Source of the DNA: Escarpia spicata
Lineage: Eukaryota > Annelida > Polychaeta > Sabellida > Siboglinidae
Assembly: GCA_963995525.1 (NCBI GenBank)
Contig: OZ023205.1
Location: 53,358,274-53,422,273 of the forward strand
Direction of reading: 5' to 3'
Length of the DNA: 64,000 bases
Shown: positions 11,121 to 23,231 of the stretch, in pieces
Layout: every line of letters begins with the position of its first letter
Numbering within the stretch: the stretch's first letter is position 1
Program-made: the position numbers and the translations under genes
The notes under the pieces: model-generated
What the model saw: only the letters and a program-made list of their open reading frames with translations
What the model was told of the DNA's origin: nothing
The model's database searches: none

Positions 11121-12870
11121 TACTTATTTGTATTGCATATTCTAAAATTCACGTGATTTGTTTTTCGACTTTATGAACTACCTGGTGTCGAACAATAAAA
11201 CATCCCAACCTTGGTGTATAAGTAAAGAGTAGAAACACAACAGATGCCACATAGTATTATGGGGATTCCAACACTCGCGCATACGCACGCGCGCACGCCC
11301 ACTATAATCGCTCGCATAACAAATTAAAATAGTTGTACATTCGGCATTTAGAAAAAGGGCATCCTGATTTTGTCACATCACATCTCAGAGCGCTGGAGAG
11401 TCTGGAAATTAAGCGCCTTGGATCAGTTACCAAAACAAATCTTTGAATTATTTAGCCCATGCCACCTAACTTGTCACACACACGCTAACTATTGGAACTC
11501 TTCATTTTCATTTCCCTCTATAATCACCATTATTTCACTTCGTACTTTAGTGGTGACGATATCCGCCTGACCGTTTTGCGTGACATGGATCAAGAAACCA
11601 TATCATTAACGACAAGAAACTGAACCCTTAACTACACTTCAACTCTGAATCAACGAACTGATTAAACTACCAACAAGTAATCAGACTACGGTTCAACGTT
11701 CTCTTTGTGTTGTTATTCACGAAATGTGACTCTCCACGGCGTACGGTTATTATCCCACACAGGCCTATTCTGCATACGAGCCAAAAATAGCTGTCTACGT
11801 CATGTCCCATCAATTTAGTTATTTTTGCAAACATGCATACCTTATAATACCGTCTGTAAATGTTCAGTTTATTTTCCTCGACAGGAACATTTACGAACCC
11901 ACAGGTTAAAAACCAATCGACAATACTTGTCAATATTACCTCGTTTCTCAATGTGTCACTTTTTAACAGTTTGCTTAAATTTTTGCAATAAATAAAAACT
12001 ACGCAAGATAGTTCAACAAATGAGGTACCATTTTAGAGTTCACATTTTAAAGTTCTGTTGAAACCTAAACGATACAAAACTCCATTTTCAGAACTTTGGA
12101 ACGTAATACCCACCTAGCTTTTGCAGGTCACAAATGGCCAAGTTCTTGCTTGGACAATGTTCACGTAATTGCTAGCCGCGGTCAGGACAGCTGAAAAATG
12201 CAGACATGGCCTTAAAGGAACTTGTCAGTTCCGCTATCCGGAACCTTCATCTCGAGCCAGACGTGGTAATCATTAGCAGGAAGTTAGTTGAATTGATTGT
12301 GCTTCGTCCCACTTCCGGCTATAATTGTGGAGACCATGTACACGCACGCCCAACATCAAAGTGCAGTTCAAGGAACTTGCGATTAGTCCCGCCTGCCTAC
12401 GTCATGGCAACACTTGAATGTTTCGTATACAATTGGCATGTTTTGGGGCAAAACATTGTTTATTGATCATCTGTGTGTTTATAGATTTTAGTGTTTGTAT
12501 AATCATGCATTTCTGTATCAAAAATATTTCTGTCAATGATAGTTATTTATTATTTGTTTTTGGACAAATACACTTTTCATGTTTCGAAGGAAAACAGAGT
12601 TGCCAGTTCTTAATACAATAGTATGGCATTCCCTCTTGCAGTGTTCACCGCCGTACATACAAAAAATCGGTACTAGTTTGGTAGGGGTTACCTCTCCCGA
12701 ATGCACAAATTATGTATTTTAGTTTGCATATAACCCTACAAATCTAAAGATATTATGCGTCTTGGCCATATATCAATGTCGCGCTCTTGGTCGAAGCGGA
12801 ACGATCATTTACATTCAGAATATCATTTGGAGCATGAGCTGAATCAGTAACCAAATCAGCGGCATTGGAG
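11121..12870. other. Non-coding stretch, nothing recognised
   Basis: AT-rich sequence with a short GC-alternating CGCACGCGCG tract near 11280-11300. The small open frames here carry no recognisable motif. Confidence 0.45.
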
Positions 12871-12871
12871 A

Positions 12872-13214
12872 TATAAAGGTAGGTTATTATAACACATTCC
12901 TATAACATTCTTATAACATACCCAGTCCTTGGGACTGCTTTTGAAAAGCGCTCTAAGCTTTAGGCCCTGGCAGACCTGTCCAATCTAACACCATCTCGAT
13001 TTATCTGGGAAGCATTCAGCCACGCAGTAAATAATGCGCGAACATTATTCGTCCCCAAATATCCACCACTGCTTATAACCATATGTTTTCATTCATACAG
13101 CTGAGTGAACAGAAGTAACGTAGAGCGAACGGACTTACCCACGGCAGCACAAGATTCGAACCCGGGTTCGCTCGTCTGAGAGTCCGATGCTCAAGCCTCT
13201 GCGCCACTGCACTC
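12872..13214 (-). mobile_element. tRNA-derived SINE, copy with intact promoter boxes
   Basis: The minus strand starts GAGTGCAGTGGCGCAGAGG (box A region, 13214 downward). It continues through GGACTCTCAGACG and GGTTCGAATCT (box B), a typical pol III tRNA-like head. The body then contains GTTCACTCAGCTGTATGAATG, a GTGGCTGAATGCTTCC core, an ACAGGTCTGCCAGG block, AGCGCTTT and GGACTGGGTATG near the 3' end. The same body recurs at 25060-25280, 26037-26345, 30300-30815 and 32150-32400. The head resembles a tRNA but is part of a SINE, not a tRNA gene. Confidence 0.75.
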
Positions 13215-13310
13215 AATAATATTTTGATCAACAACTGTCACCGGTGATCATGCACCGTGTGGAGCAAACGTATTCAGAACATGCCATTTATCAGAATGAC
13301 AGTACATATG

Positions 13311-14318
13311 CTCACCTTGCTCACCTTGACGGCCTTATCCCTATCAACAAGGGGTCGGCCTAGTCCTCCTCCTCCACTCCACCTTGCTCACCTTGACGGC
13401 CTTATCCCTATCAACAAGGGGTCGGCCTAGTCCTCCTCCTCCACTCCACCTTGCTCACCTTGACGGCCTTATCCCTATCAACAAGGGGTCGGCCTAGTCC
13501 TCCTCCCCCACTCCACCTTGCTCACCTTAACGGCTTTATCCCTATCAACAAGGGGTCGGCCTAGTCCTCCTCCTCCACTCCACCTTGCTCACCTTAACGG
13601 CTTTATCCCTATCAACAAGGGGTCGGCCTAGTCCTCCTCCTCCACTCCACCTTGCTCACCTTAACGGCTTTATCCCTATCAACAAGGGGTCGGCCTAGTC
13701 CTCCTCCTCCACTCCACCTTGCTCACCTTAACGGCTTTATCCCTATCAACAAGGGGTCGGCCTAGTCCTCCTCCTCCACTCCACCTTGCTCACCTTGACG
13801 GCCTTATCCCTATCAACAAGGGGTCGGCCTAGTCCTCCTCCTCCACTCCACCTTGCTCACCTTAACGGCTTTATCCCTATCAACAAGGGGTCGGCCTAGT
13901 CCTCCTCTTCCACTCCACCTTGCTCACCTTAACGGCTTTATCCCTATCAACAAGGGGTCGGCCTAGTCCTCCTCCTCCACTCCACCTTGCTCACCTTGAC
14001 GGCTTTATCCCTATCAACAAGGGGTCGGCCTAGTCCTCCTCCTCCACTCCACCTTGCTCACCTTGACGACCTTATCCCTATCAACAAGGGGTCGGCCTAG
14101 TCCTCCTCTTCCACTCCACCTTGCTCACCTTAACGGCTTTATCCCTATCAACAAGGGGTCGGCCTAGTCCTCCTCCTCCACTCCACCTTGCTCACCTTAA
14201 CGGCTTTATCCCTATCAACAAGGGGTCGGCCTAGTCCTCCTCCTCCACTCCACCTTGCTCACCTTGACGGCCTTATCCCTATCAACAAGGGGTCGGCCTA
14301 GTCCTCCTCCTCCACTCC
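13311..14318. repeat. 15-copy 67-bp minisatellite derived from an RTE 3' end
   Basis: Units begin ACCTTGCTCACCTT at 13314, 13381, 13448, 13515 and so on to 14252, giving an exact 67-bp period and 15 copies with a few substitutions (ACGG/ACGA, CTCCTC/CTTCCA). Reverse-complemented, each unit reads EWRRRTRPTPC and stop codons, i.e. the last codons and 3' UTR of the RTE-like LINE that begins immediately at 14319. The array is therefore the 3' terminus of that LINE amplified in place. Confidence 0.95.
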
Positions 14319-14329
14319 ATGCGATCTAG

Positions 14330-15703
14330 GGTCATATCCACTGTGACACCTACATCCATCATGTCCTCGTTGATGTGTTGCTTCCACGTCTTCCTTGGGC
14401 GTCCTCGACTTCTGACACGTGGTAACGTGGCGAGAGGTTCAGTACCTGTCTTATTTCGTCATTTCGGATGTGATCCAACCTTGATACTCCGAGGATCCCG
14501 CGAAGCATCCTCATCTCTGTGGTGGCAACTTTCCTCTTGTTGTTGGTCTTCGTTGCCCAACATTCACTCCCATGCGTTAGGGCGGGTCTGATGATGACCT
14601 CGTAAAATTCGATTTGAGTCTTAGGGGCATCTTCTTATCGTACAAGACCCCGGTCAGTTTCCTCCAGTTCGACCACGCGGCTTGCACGCGTAGGTCCACG
14701 CCTCTGTCGATTGTTCCATCTTTATCTGTTAGTGATCCCAGGTATTTGAAATGGTCTACATTCCTCAGCGTTTCTCCGTTCAGTTGCATATGTTCGGCGG
14801 TGTCCCTCGTTGTCAGATATTCTGTTTTGGCCTCGTTAATCTTCAGTCCATTGTCCATCAAAACATTGTTCCACCGTTGGAGTCAATCTTGGGCATCCAC
14901 CACTGTCGTGTCGTTGATTACTAGGTTGTCCGCACAGAATAATTCCCATGATGGCTAAGAGCGCACTTCCTGAGATATCGTGTCAACCTGCATGATGAAT
15001 AGGAACGGGCTAAGCGCTGAACCTTGGTGGAGGCCAATGCCAATTTCGATTTTTTCGCCGGTCCCTCGCTTTGATTTTATACACGCGGTAGCGCCTTGGT
15101 ACATGTCCTGCACTATTCTTATATAAGCTTCCGGGATGTTCCGCTTCCTCGTGCATCTCCGTAGTACTTCGCGAGGTAGGGTGTCGTACGCCTTTTCAAG
15201 ATCAACGAACATCATGTCTAGAGGCTTATTGCTCTCTCGGTACTTCTTGCATAGGGTCCTGATGACAAATATGGCATCCGCGGTTCCAACCCCAGGCCTA
15301 AAACCAAACTGACCACCCGAAATGCTCATAATGTCGCTAAGCCTTTGATCGATTATATGCTCCCAAGAGTTTCATGGTATGGCTAAACAGCTTGATTCTG
15401 TTCTCTTACAACAGTTCATGTGATCTCCCTTGTCTTTGTAGATAGGCATGAGGATGCTCTCTCACCAAACATCAGGCGTCCTGCCGCTTTGCATGACACT
15501 ATTAAAGGTTTTGGTCAGTTGAGACACGCCCCAACCGCCAAGGTGTTTGAGTGCCTCAATGGGTATTCCGTCTGGTCCACAGCTCTTACCGTTTTTAATT
15601 TTTTAAGCTGTCTATCTCCATATGTTACTTCACACAGCGGCCCTTGGGTCGGTGGTATGTCTCTGTGGTCAATATATTGTCTTGAATCGTTGAGCAGGTC
15701 CAT
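14330..15703 (-). pseudogene. RTE-like reverse transcriptase (broken)
   Basis: Motifs on the minus strand are LLNDSRQYIDHRDIPPTQGP (15690), GGQFGFRPGVGTADAIFVI (15318), MMFVDLEKAYDTLPREVL (15215), GIGLHQGSALSPFLFIM (15040), ELFCADNLVINDT (about 14940, catalytic DD lost), NGLKINEAKTEYL (14850) and DHFKYLGSLTDKDGT (14750). The thumb and connection follow: THGSECWATKTNNKRKVATT and RMLRGILGVSRLDHIRNDEI (about 14580-14470). Frameshifts occur near 15510, 15330, 14950 and 14580. Confidence 0.85.
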
Positions 15704-15741
15704 GAAGTACTACGCCCATGTCTTAATGTTTTCTTCTGGTG

Positions 15742-16101
15742 TCATAAGTACGGCACCGTCTTTTGCTTTGACGAAGTAACCCTGGTAGTCATTTTTGGTC
15801 GACTGGTCTCTAAATTTCGCCAGTCTATAGATTGCTTTTCCCCTTCTCGGGTCTCTAATCTCTCATACAGGTCTTGTACAGCTTTCGCTCTTTCCACTGC
15901 TACTATAGTCTTCGCTGCTTTCTTCGCCTCTTTGTACTCGGCGTGATCTTCTTGCGACTTCGTTTGTTGCCACTTCTTGAATGTTCTCTTTGTCTTGTCT
16001 GTTGCTTCCTGGACTGTTTGGTTCCACCGCCAGGTTTCCGGTTTTTGCACAGACGTGCCGCCCCTCGTGACACCACAGTGACGTCTGCCCTTCTGTTTCA
16101 T
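15742..16101 (-). pseudogene. RTE-like linker between endonuclease and RT
   Basis: A 119-residue lysine-rich frame contains WRWNQTVQEATDKTKRTFKK, EYKEAKKAAKTIVAVERAKA and VQDLYERLETREGEK. This is the typical helical linker preceding the RT in RTE elements. It is separated from the endonuclease frame by a (TCACAA)-type slip near 16120-16140 and from the RT by a stop at about 15742. Confidence 0.7.
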
Positions 16102-16850
16102 TGTATTACAGAGGGTTGTCCAATCACAATCACAATCACAGCTTCGCCCGGTAATGTTTTACAGTTCATAATGTCCTTCAGATGTCTTCGATTGGTCAAA
16201 ATGCAGTCGATTTGTGATTTCCTGTTGCCGCTCTTAAATGTGATCAGCTGGCTTTGTGTCTTCGTGAACCATGTATTCGCGATCACCAGATCGTAAGTGT
16301 CGGCAAACTCCACTACTCTGTCTCCTTCTTCATTTCTGTCACCGAAACCTCTGTTACCGTGTGAGTTGGTGTCTCTTCCATTCATTCCAACGTGTCCATT
16401 TAGGTCACCACCAATAATCACCGACTCAACTTGCCGGGTGGTTCTCTCCAGTTGTTCATAAAATTGGTCCTTTTCCGACTCAGGTCGTCCTTGTTGCGGT
16501 GCGTAAGCCGATATGATGGTTGTGACCTCTCCCGTGTATGGACATATCAGTTTGAGTAGCATTATCCTGTCATTTACCCGACTGATGTCCAGTACGTACT
16601 TCGTCCGATCCTCTCTCAGGATGATCCCAACACCATTTCTATTACTGTTTTCTCTGTGGTAGAAAAGTTTGTAGCCATGGCCCATGCTCTTTGCCTTTGA
16701 CCCTTTCCATTTCACCTCCTGCACACACGCTACATCTACCTTTCTCCTGCGTAGGGCATCGACAATTTCCATCGCCCTGCCCGTTATGGTACCCACATTC
16801 CATGATGCCACTCTGAGTCTACCAACTAGCCTCTTTAGCCGCGTCTGTTG
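16098..16850 (-). pseudogene. RTE-like apurinic/apyrimidinic endonuclease domain
   Basis: A 237-residue open frame (16811-16098) plus in-frame sequence upstream to about 16900. Motifs are ASWNVGTITGRAMEI (N-terminal WN), VDVACVQEVKWKGSKA (QE catalytic Glu), RNGVGIILRED, IISAYAPQQGRPESE, VIIGGDLNGHVG (GDxN) and SQIDCILTNRR. The final SDH box is absent because the frame runs into a short direct repeat of ATCACA near 16120 and is lost. In an intact element it would nick target DNA. The open frame is a dead element's remnant, not a host nuclease. Confidence 0.85.
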
Positions 16851-17029
16851 GTCTTCACGCGGTAGCCCTCGTACATTTTTCGGTCCACTCGAGCGAGTGT
16901 GAACCTACAGGGGGCGCCCTAGCATTCATCGTAATAAAAGTGGAGGACATATTCATTTGATTTGGTTCGGCTTTTTACGACAGTACATATCATATTACAA
17001 TATCCTTGCCAACTTTTTTGAAATCCGGG

Positions 17030-17210
17030 AGATTCATCAGCGGTTTAGCACGCTTTCCGTGTCGCGCTGTCTCGGATCTTGACATCGGAAGACGGAGGGT
17101 GGAGTGGTGCTGTTGGATATTTTTGCCGGAAATTCACCGGTTCGGCACGTCTCAGCACACATCCCATGGTGTCGCGCTGTCTCGAAGACGGGGGGTGGTT
17201 GGAGATGTTC
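17030..17210 (+). repeat. Dispersed repeat core (GAAGACGG family)
   Basis: CGGAAGACGGAGGGTGG followed by GTGCTGTTGGATATTTTTG (about 17087-17130) matches GTAAGACGGGG ... GATGCTGTTGGAAC at 37420-37455, and the minus strand of 29430-29465. The 37.3 kb copy is bounded as a MITE-like insertion, so this is probably a decayed relative. No coding potential is supported. Confidence 0.45.
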
Positions 17211-17349
17211 AGAGAAAATCAGGGAGATTTGCTTGTATTATGGCAGACCCAAAATCCGGAAGACACGGGAGAGTTGGTAGGTATATTACGAAACATGGAA
17301 AGGGATGTTAATTCGTATAGATACTGAACGTTGTGTTCACCACATATGC

Positions 17350-17425
17350 AAATGTAAAGCGTTTTGTGCGGTCCAAATGACTGGATACTGGGCCATATAA
17401 GACCTTACTTTTACATTTTTATATG
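17350..17425 (+). mobile_element. 3' tail fragment of the tRNA-derived SINE
   Basis: TGTAAAGCGTTTTG, GACTGGATACTGGGCCATAT and AAGACCTTACTTTTAC correspond to the last ~75 bases of the SINE copy at 26037-26345 (GTAAAG...AGCGCTTTGAAC...GACTGGATACTGC...). The body and head are missing, so this is a truncated copy. Confidence 0.5.
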
Positions 17426-17964
17426 CAGTATGAATGAAATAAAAACTGTTCTGTGTGTTTTGCAGCAAGGAAACAAAATCACGTTCATCGCCAACAAAAC
17501 AAGCTTACTAACGCAGACACGTACAATCACACACTACCACGGACGCACATTCGCGCACACACGTACACATCAGGCAATGGGCACATAGTAATTAATGGGG
17601 TACGTTGATTATACGTTCCAGAAATCAGTGCTTCTTAGGCATATCCCTTGCCTGTTTAGTGTACACATATGCAGCATAAAATTCCGAGTAATTTCCGCCG
17701 GGACCGTCAGAGACACTTGGTCTATATCAATCCTAACGCTATTCCTGAACCAACCCCGAAACGCTATGTCTGCATGCGAGCACTACACTTAAGTCCAAGT
17801 AATTCCTGTAGTTGCAGACGGATGTAACGAAAAAGGACAAATATACACCGTCACAACCGTCGCTTCGCCAGATCAGACAAATCAATAGTCAAGAATAACG
17901 AGAACACATCTGTGATCGTCAACGCTAGATTCTGGTTTTATTGTTGCATGTTCGAAAAAAAGAA

Positions 17965-18272
17965 TACACACGCTCGCATGTACGCAGCCGCCCGCATACA
18001 ATCACGCACGCACACAAGCGCGCACGAACGCACGCACACATACACCCACATACACACAAACACACACACACACGCACACACGCACACACGCACACACGCA
18101 CACACGCACACACGCACACACGCACACACGCACACACGCACACACGCACACACGCACACACGCACACACGCACACACGCACCCACGCACCCACACACCCA
18201 CACACCCCCACACACACACACACACACACACCCACACACCCACACACCCACACACCCACACACCCACACACC
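17965..18272. repeat. (CACACG)n/(CACACC)n microsatellite-minisatellite
   Basis: About 300 bases of CA-rich repeats, with a regular CACACG hexamer block at 18070-18180 and a CACCCA block to 18272. The long Thr/His and Cys/Val frames here are low-complexity artefacts. Confidence 0.95.
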
Positions 18273-18279
18273 CAGGCTT

Positions 18280-20235
18280 GTATCTGACTCCGGTTATCCT
18301 GAAACCGTGCTGCCAAGCAGACAGAGGCACTTTGTTAGACAAATGCAACAAAAAACAAGACACAATAATAATTCAGTGGATTTCGGGTCTGGGCTAACAA
18401 CTAAGCGTAAATAATGACTCTCCGATGCATCATTCGTTGAGTTCTTCAGACGTCTGTCGACTGTGTCTACGTGTGACACATTACGATAAAGTGCCCAGGA
18501 GACACGTTAAAGTAGACTGTACACAGAGGCATTTCAGTCAATTACTATACTACCGTTATTACGGTATTACATTATATTATGATCGAATGGTAACACGTGG
18601 GAGTAGCATACAGACGCACCAAATATCATTGACACCAATTTGTTATTTAAATTAAATCGATAATACACTATGTGCTAGGTTGCACCTATCGCTCCCCAGT
18701 GACTAGGCGAAAAATTAGCCGTCCGCTGTCTCGACTGGCTGGGAAAAAATTACGTTATCCAGAGGCTGGAACAAGGGGAACTGTCATTACCAGAGCGTTG
18801 TAAATTTGAAGGTTTTTTAAAACTAGTTACCTTGTGAAAAACTTAAAGTCACTTTGAAACATCAGTGCGCAATCTACTCGTATACTGAATATAGAAGTTT
18901 TATATAAATCATTGGAAGTGATAACGTGGGCTTAAATACTTAGAGACGACAAACAAGCGGCAGAATTCTTTTGACGGGTTAGGCGTCATTTTTGGGCTGA
19001 TCAACCTTCCTGACGAAACGGCAAGTCCGCGTCAAATACAATATGTTCGTTTCCTCACTTATATATTCGTACTTTAATCTATTCACATGTCTCTTTTCGA
19101 AAAAAGAACAAAACTAAGCAAAACAAAAACTCACTTTATATGCGAATAAAGGCTGGCGAAGATTAGGCAATACTCTGAATTAAATTTCAGTCAAAGACAT
19201 CCTGAGAACATTAAAAAACGGTCGTCGAAGATGTGGCCTATAGGATTAGGCTGTGAGTCATAAGTATTATTGTGTTTACTTCAAGAGCATTTGTTTACTT
19301 TTTACTTGTACGTCAAGTACATTTATAAAAAAGACTTACTTTTACTTGAGAACCTATATTTGTCAAAGCCACTTGTACTTTGACTCTAGTATAAAATTAA
19401 TGTACTTCTGCGAGCTACGCGTAAGTATTTTTGATGTTGGACATTTTTTGCGGTGACGTTCCGAACGTTTATAGGAGTCACTCGCAACTTCAATGCTCCC
19501 GACTCGGGATTAAAGAAAAGCCCACGTAATTGGCGGTGTTTACATGTTATCTTGTGCAAATAGCATCATATGTCGCACCCTCGAGGCATCACCTGTTATG
19601 CAGCATCCTCCGTGGTTGCGAGGGCGGCCTGTTACGCCACAACTGCGGCTCACTGGTTCCCAGACATGGCACATCGTACCATCCTCGCAATCCAGGGGTG
19701 GCAGTGACTACACTACCCTAGGCGGATATCTTACGCAATGTACGGAATTTCACTGAATCAGATGTACTTGGTCTTAGTTGATGACTTCGCCGCTCGTGAT
19801 TGTGAAACCAAACGTCATTAAGTCCATGATTCCAGGACATCTAAATAACTACCTGTCCGACCATTCTCCCGAACCAGCTGTGTTATTAAGATTGGCCATC
19901 CAAACGAGTTAACGTTAGTGTTTTTTTACTAATTACTTCACGAATGTTACGTGTAATATCAGGCACAAATGGCCACACTCAAAACGGCCAAACTTAAAAG
20001 GCAGCGATATGATTGGATAACGGGCTGATCCATACTTAACGTTTTGACAAGGTAATATGACAGAGGATACTGGGATTGGTTTAATTAGCATCGCACCCGC
20101 GAATATGCATCGTTGCGGGTTTCCTAAAAACAACACGGAATCTGTAAATTTGTGGCCGCATTACGTTTTCTACGGATTTTGTTCAAATTGAAAACAATCA
20201 TGATAACGCAGGTCAGACTATATTCTTTGTGTTCA
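18280..20235. other. Non-coding stretch, nothing firmly recognised
   Basis: No supported gene. At 19290-19400 the words ACTTGTAC, ACTTTTACTTG and AAGTACA recur in both orientations. Such subterminal motifs occur in some hAT-type MITEs, but no termini could be found. Confidence 0.4.
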
Positions 20236-20600
20236 TCACTGAATTATAAAACTGGATGCGTTCCAAATAGTACTGCAGTATTCCATGTGTGTGAAAAAAT
20301 GAAAAAGAGGCTTGTTGCCGTAGCTTCTATGGGGTTCCTCTCCAAGGTTTCGCCGAAATAGGCCCAGGATTCTGTTAGCACGGGAGGTGATGCTATCGAT
20401 GTGATTATGCCATGCCAATGTGTTGGATGTACTGATGCATTGATATGGAATTTGTGTGACCATGGAAAGGATGCATCCTCCTTGGTGGTAGTATGCATTG
20501 TTTGTATTGCGACGGAGGGTCTCATGGTGTGGCATTTATTTGTGTTAAATTTCATCATTTTTATGTATTTTAATATGTTGTGAAGCGCCACGAACAATAC
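20236..20600 (-). pseudogene. LINE RT C-terminal fragment
   Basis: Two overlapping minus-strand frames spell LKYIKMMKFNTNKCHTMR, ISTSNTLAWHNHIDSITSR and ANRILGLFRRNLGEEP, ending near MEYCSTIWN. This is the palm-thumb boundary of a Jockey/CR1-group reverse transcriptase (K.N..KC.. then SNTL.W..HI). A frameshift near 20450 separates the halves. No catalytic core is present, so this is a truncated relic. Confidence 0.65.
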
Positions 20601-20645
20601 TGGATGTGGCGCTATACCAAATAAAATATATTATTATTATTATCT
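20575..20645 (+). mobile_element. LINE/SINE 3' tail with (ATT)n end
   Basis: Plus-strand GATGTGGCGCTATACC then AAATAAAATATATTATTATT resembles the 3' terminus of L2/CR1-type elements ending in an ATT microsatellite. It abuts the opposite-strand LINE fragment. Only the tail is present. Confidence 0.4.
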
Positions 20646-22580
20646 GCCACGGCCCTTGGCCTTGTCGTAACCTACATTTGTGTGCAGGATTTACGCATCG
20701 TTCTTTTATTCTGAAAGCTCATACGGTGTTAATATCTCTAAATTTCATACAATTGGCATACGATTATAGTTACTATATTGAGATGACAGTCTACCAAGCA
20801 GAAGATAACCGGATATATTATTCGTTTTTGTACAAAACTATTTGACGTTTGTAGACTGCACCGTTGCTAAGACGTTAAACGTCGTAAACAATAATGGCAC
20901 CGCGCCAAGCATAGCAACAATGTACCATTCCACAATACGTCCACTCTAGGTTTATAATTAATTAGTGGCAGTGGGATAGGAAGTGTGGAACGGAATGCCT
21001 CACGGTTAGACAGAACGTCCTGTGGCCAGAGCGACGTTAGCTACGCTACTATCGCCTGACGATTTTGTATTGTAATTAAATGAAAATCCGGTCTAGGACT
21101 GTGTGCACAAAAATATGAACAAACGTACAGACAACCACTGTGATTTATGAAACTTCGTTACATTTCTAGTCCAGAATACAATGACGAAAGGATAGCAGGT
21201 TTTTGTGTGAGGTGTATGTTCTGGTTGTACAGTTTACTTCCAACAAATAGGCCTAATGTGGGTCGTTTGTGATGCAGCGTGATACGACATTTGTGGAATT
21301 ACGTAACTTAGTCTGTCGTTAGCGATAAGGGAACATAGCCTTTATTGTATCATAGCCTTTTTACAACTTCATCGCCCAAGACTGCACCGAAGGTTATTGG
21401 AGTCACCTGCAAATAGTACAGGCCGGCGTGAGTTACTGGAGTTAACGATTCCATTGTGCATAAGAAATAGCCATGTATAACAAAGTTATTATAGTCTGTA
21501 TATGAAAGGTGAATAATTACAAATAAACCACACGTGAGAGACGGGTAGGTAATAAACAGGATCAAGAGATGGCTGAATTGCTTGCGTGTAGATTAACTTA
21601 CCACGACACCAAAGATGACATCGGCAATATAATTAACCAAAATATCCAGTGTCCTTCAGATCTATCTGCTGTGAGATGGTGTAAACTTAGATAGCAATAC
21701 CATATCATCAGGTTCACAAGGCAAAGCGTGAGGATGTCGATTTCAGTTAAGCACATGTCGATTCCAGTTAAACATACGCGGCAGCAAATGGTCTGCATAC
21801 GTCGAGACATATTGTTAGATCATAATTTAACAACATTTAACAAGATTGAACAAGACTGCCAACTATCCAAAACGATAACTTCCAAATGGCAAGAGGGCAA
21901 ACAGGGAAACCAGTGAGTTATCGAAGAATTCAACAGTATTCATATACATGTGCATCTCGGCCTTTATCATATATAATGTGTGTCAATTTTATTTGTAAAC
22001 CTATTCACCCTGCTACGACTGGTGCATTGTCGCAACGCTCTACAATGAAGCTTGCAAGATTTACGAATGTGTTTTGCCAGGCATGATGTCAAAACACGCC
22101 ACCCCCGGTTTAACCCGGTGACCAGTGCAGCAAAGTCACAGCGTGTCTTTGCATTGTTGCGAAGATGACACGCTTCAGCAGTTGTTCTTGTTCTACAGCG
22201 CACCTGTGGGTTTTGTTAGCATCCAAGATTGCAAGAGCAATTCTCTATTTCCGGCTAAGTCGGATTTACCATGGATCAAAGGGTCGACGTTTGTTGTTTT
22301 TGCGTGTGAGCTCTAACAGTCGCAAAATGTATGTATATATGTATGTATCTACTTCGGAATCGCTATTTAGTATTTAGGTGAACTATATCATGTTCCTAAC
22401 TTCAAATAAATTACTTCAAACTTGTTTTTGTTTGCCAAAAATATTACTTAATGTACTGTACTTCATATACATATGTTTTACCGCTTCGTATCTTCAATTT
22501 CAGTATAACCCAGTGTCACAGTGTTAGGTGTTTGACCTGATTGAACACATGTCACGTAGCGTCATCGAAAATATCAGAGG
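20646..22580. other. Non-coding stretch, nothing recognised
   Basis: Short open frames only. No tandem or inverted repeat of note was seen. Confidence 0.45.
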
Positions 22581-22584
22581 CACT

Positions 22585-22985
22585 TTGCCTCTGCCTCTGC
22601 CTCTGCCTCTGCCTCTGCCTCTGCCTCTGCCTCTGCCTCTGCCTCTGCCTCTGCCTCTGCCTCTGCCTCTGCCTCTGCCTCTGCCTCTGCCTCTGCCTCT
22701 GCCCTGTCTCTGCCTCTGTCTCTGCTTCTGCCTGACTATTTCTCTGCCTGTCTGTGTGTCTGTCTGTGTGAATAGCTGTGTGTCTTTCTGCCTGTCTGTC
22801 AACCTCCCTCCCTCCATCCATCCCTCCCTCCCCCCTCCCTCCCTCTCTCTCTCTCTCTCTCCCTCCTTCCCTCCCCCTAACTCTCTCTCTCTCTTTCTCG
22901 CCCTCTCGCTCTCTCGTCTCTCTCGCTCTCTCGTCTCTCTCGCTCTCTCGCTCTCTCGCTCTCTCGCTCTCGCTCGCTCTCGCTC

Positions 22986-23031
<46 letters not shown>
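22585..23031. repeat. (CTCTGC)n, (CCCT)n and (CT)n simple-sequence tract
   Basis: About 20 copies of a CTCTGC hexamer (22585-22705) grade into TCTG-rich, CCCTCC and finally CTCTCT sequence that runs into the assembly gap. The gap is probably a failure to assemble this tract. Confidence 0.95.
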
Positions 23032-23231
23032 NNNNNNNNNNNNNNNNNNNNNNNNNNNNNNNNNNNNNNNNNNNNNNNNNNNNNNNNNNNNNNNNNNNNN
23101 NNNNNNNNNNNNNNNNNNNNNNNNNNNNNNNNNNNNNNNNNNNNNNNNNNNNNNNNNNNNNNNNNNNNNNNNNNNNNNNNNNNNNNNNNNNNNNNNNNNN
23201 NNNNNNNNNNNNNNNNNNNNNNNNNNNNNNN
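23032..23231. other. Assembly gap (200 N)
   Basis: Exactly 200 unresolved bases. The round number suggests a placeholder length. The sequence on the right (CGGAAATGCCCAGG) is not simple repeat. Confidence 1.

Larger units (their letters stand above)
14319..16920 (-). mobile_element. RTE-like non-LTR retrotransposon, near full length, dead
   Basis: The minus strand runs from an endonuclease start (LVGRLRVASWNVGTITGRAM, about 16850-16770) through a linker and a reverse transcriptase. It ends in a C-terminal tail DMMDVGVTVDMTLDRMEWRR at 14360-14310. The single-ORF design with an APE-type endonuclease starting almost at the 5' end and a very short 3' UTR fits the RTE clade. Frameshifts separate the modules, and the RT catalytic motif reads FCADN in place of YADD (about 14935), so it cannot be active. 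Confidence 0.85.

Noticed and set aside
13140..13214. tRNA gene candidate on the minus strand
   Set aside because: Box A and box B are present, but the sequence continues into a SINE body shared by four other loci, and the acceptor stem does not pair convincingly.
13311..14318. CRISPR-like array
   Set aside because: Units are contiguous with no unique spacers, and the unit is homologous to the adjoining LINE 3' end.
17912..18414. Long Thr-His and Cys-Val frames
   Set aside because: Pure (CACACG)n/(CACCCA)n simple sequence.
19250..19420. hAT-type MITE suspected from ACTTGTAC/AAGTACA words
   Set aside because: No inverted ends or 8-bp duplication could be located.
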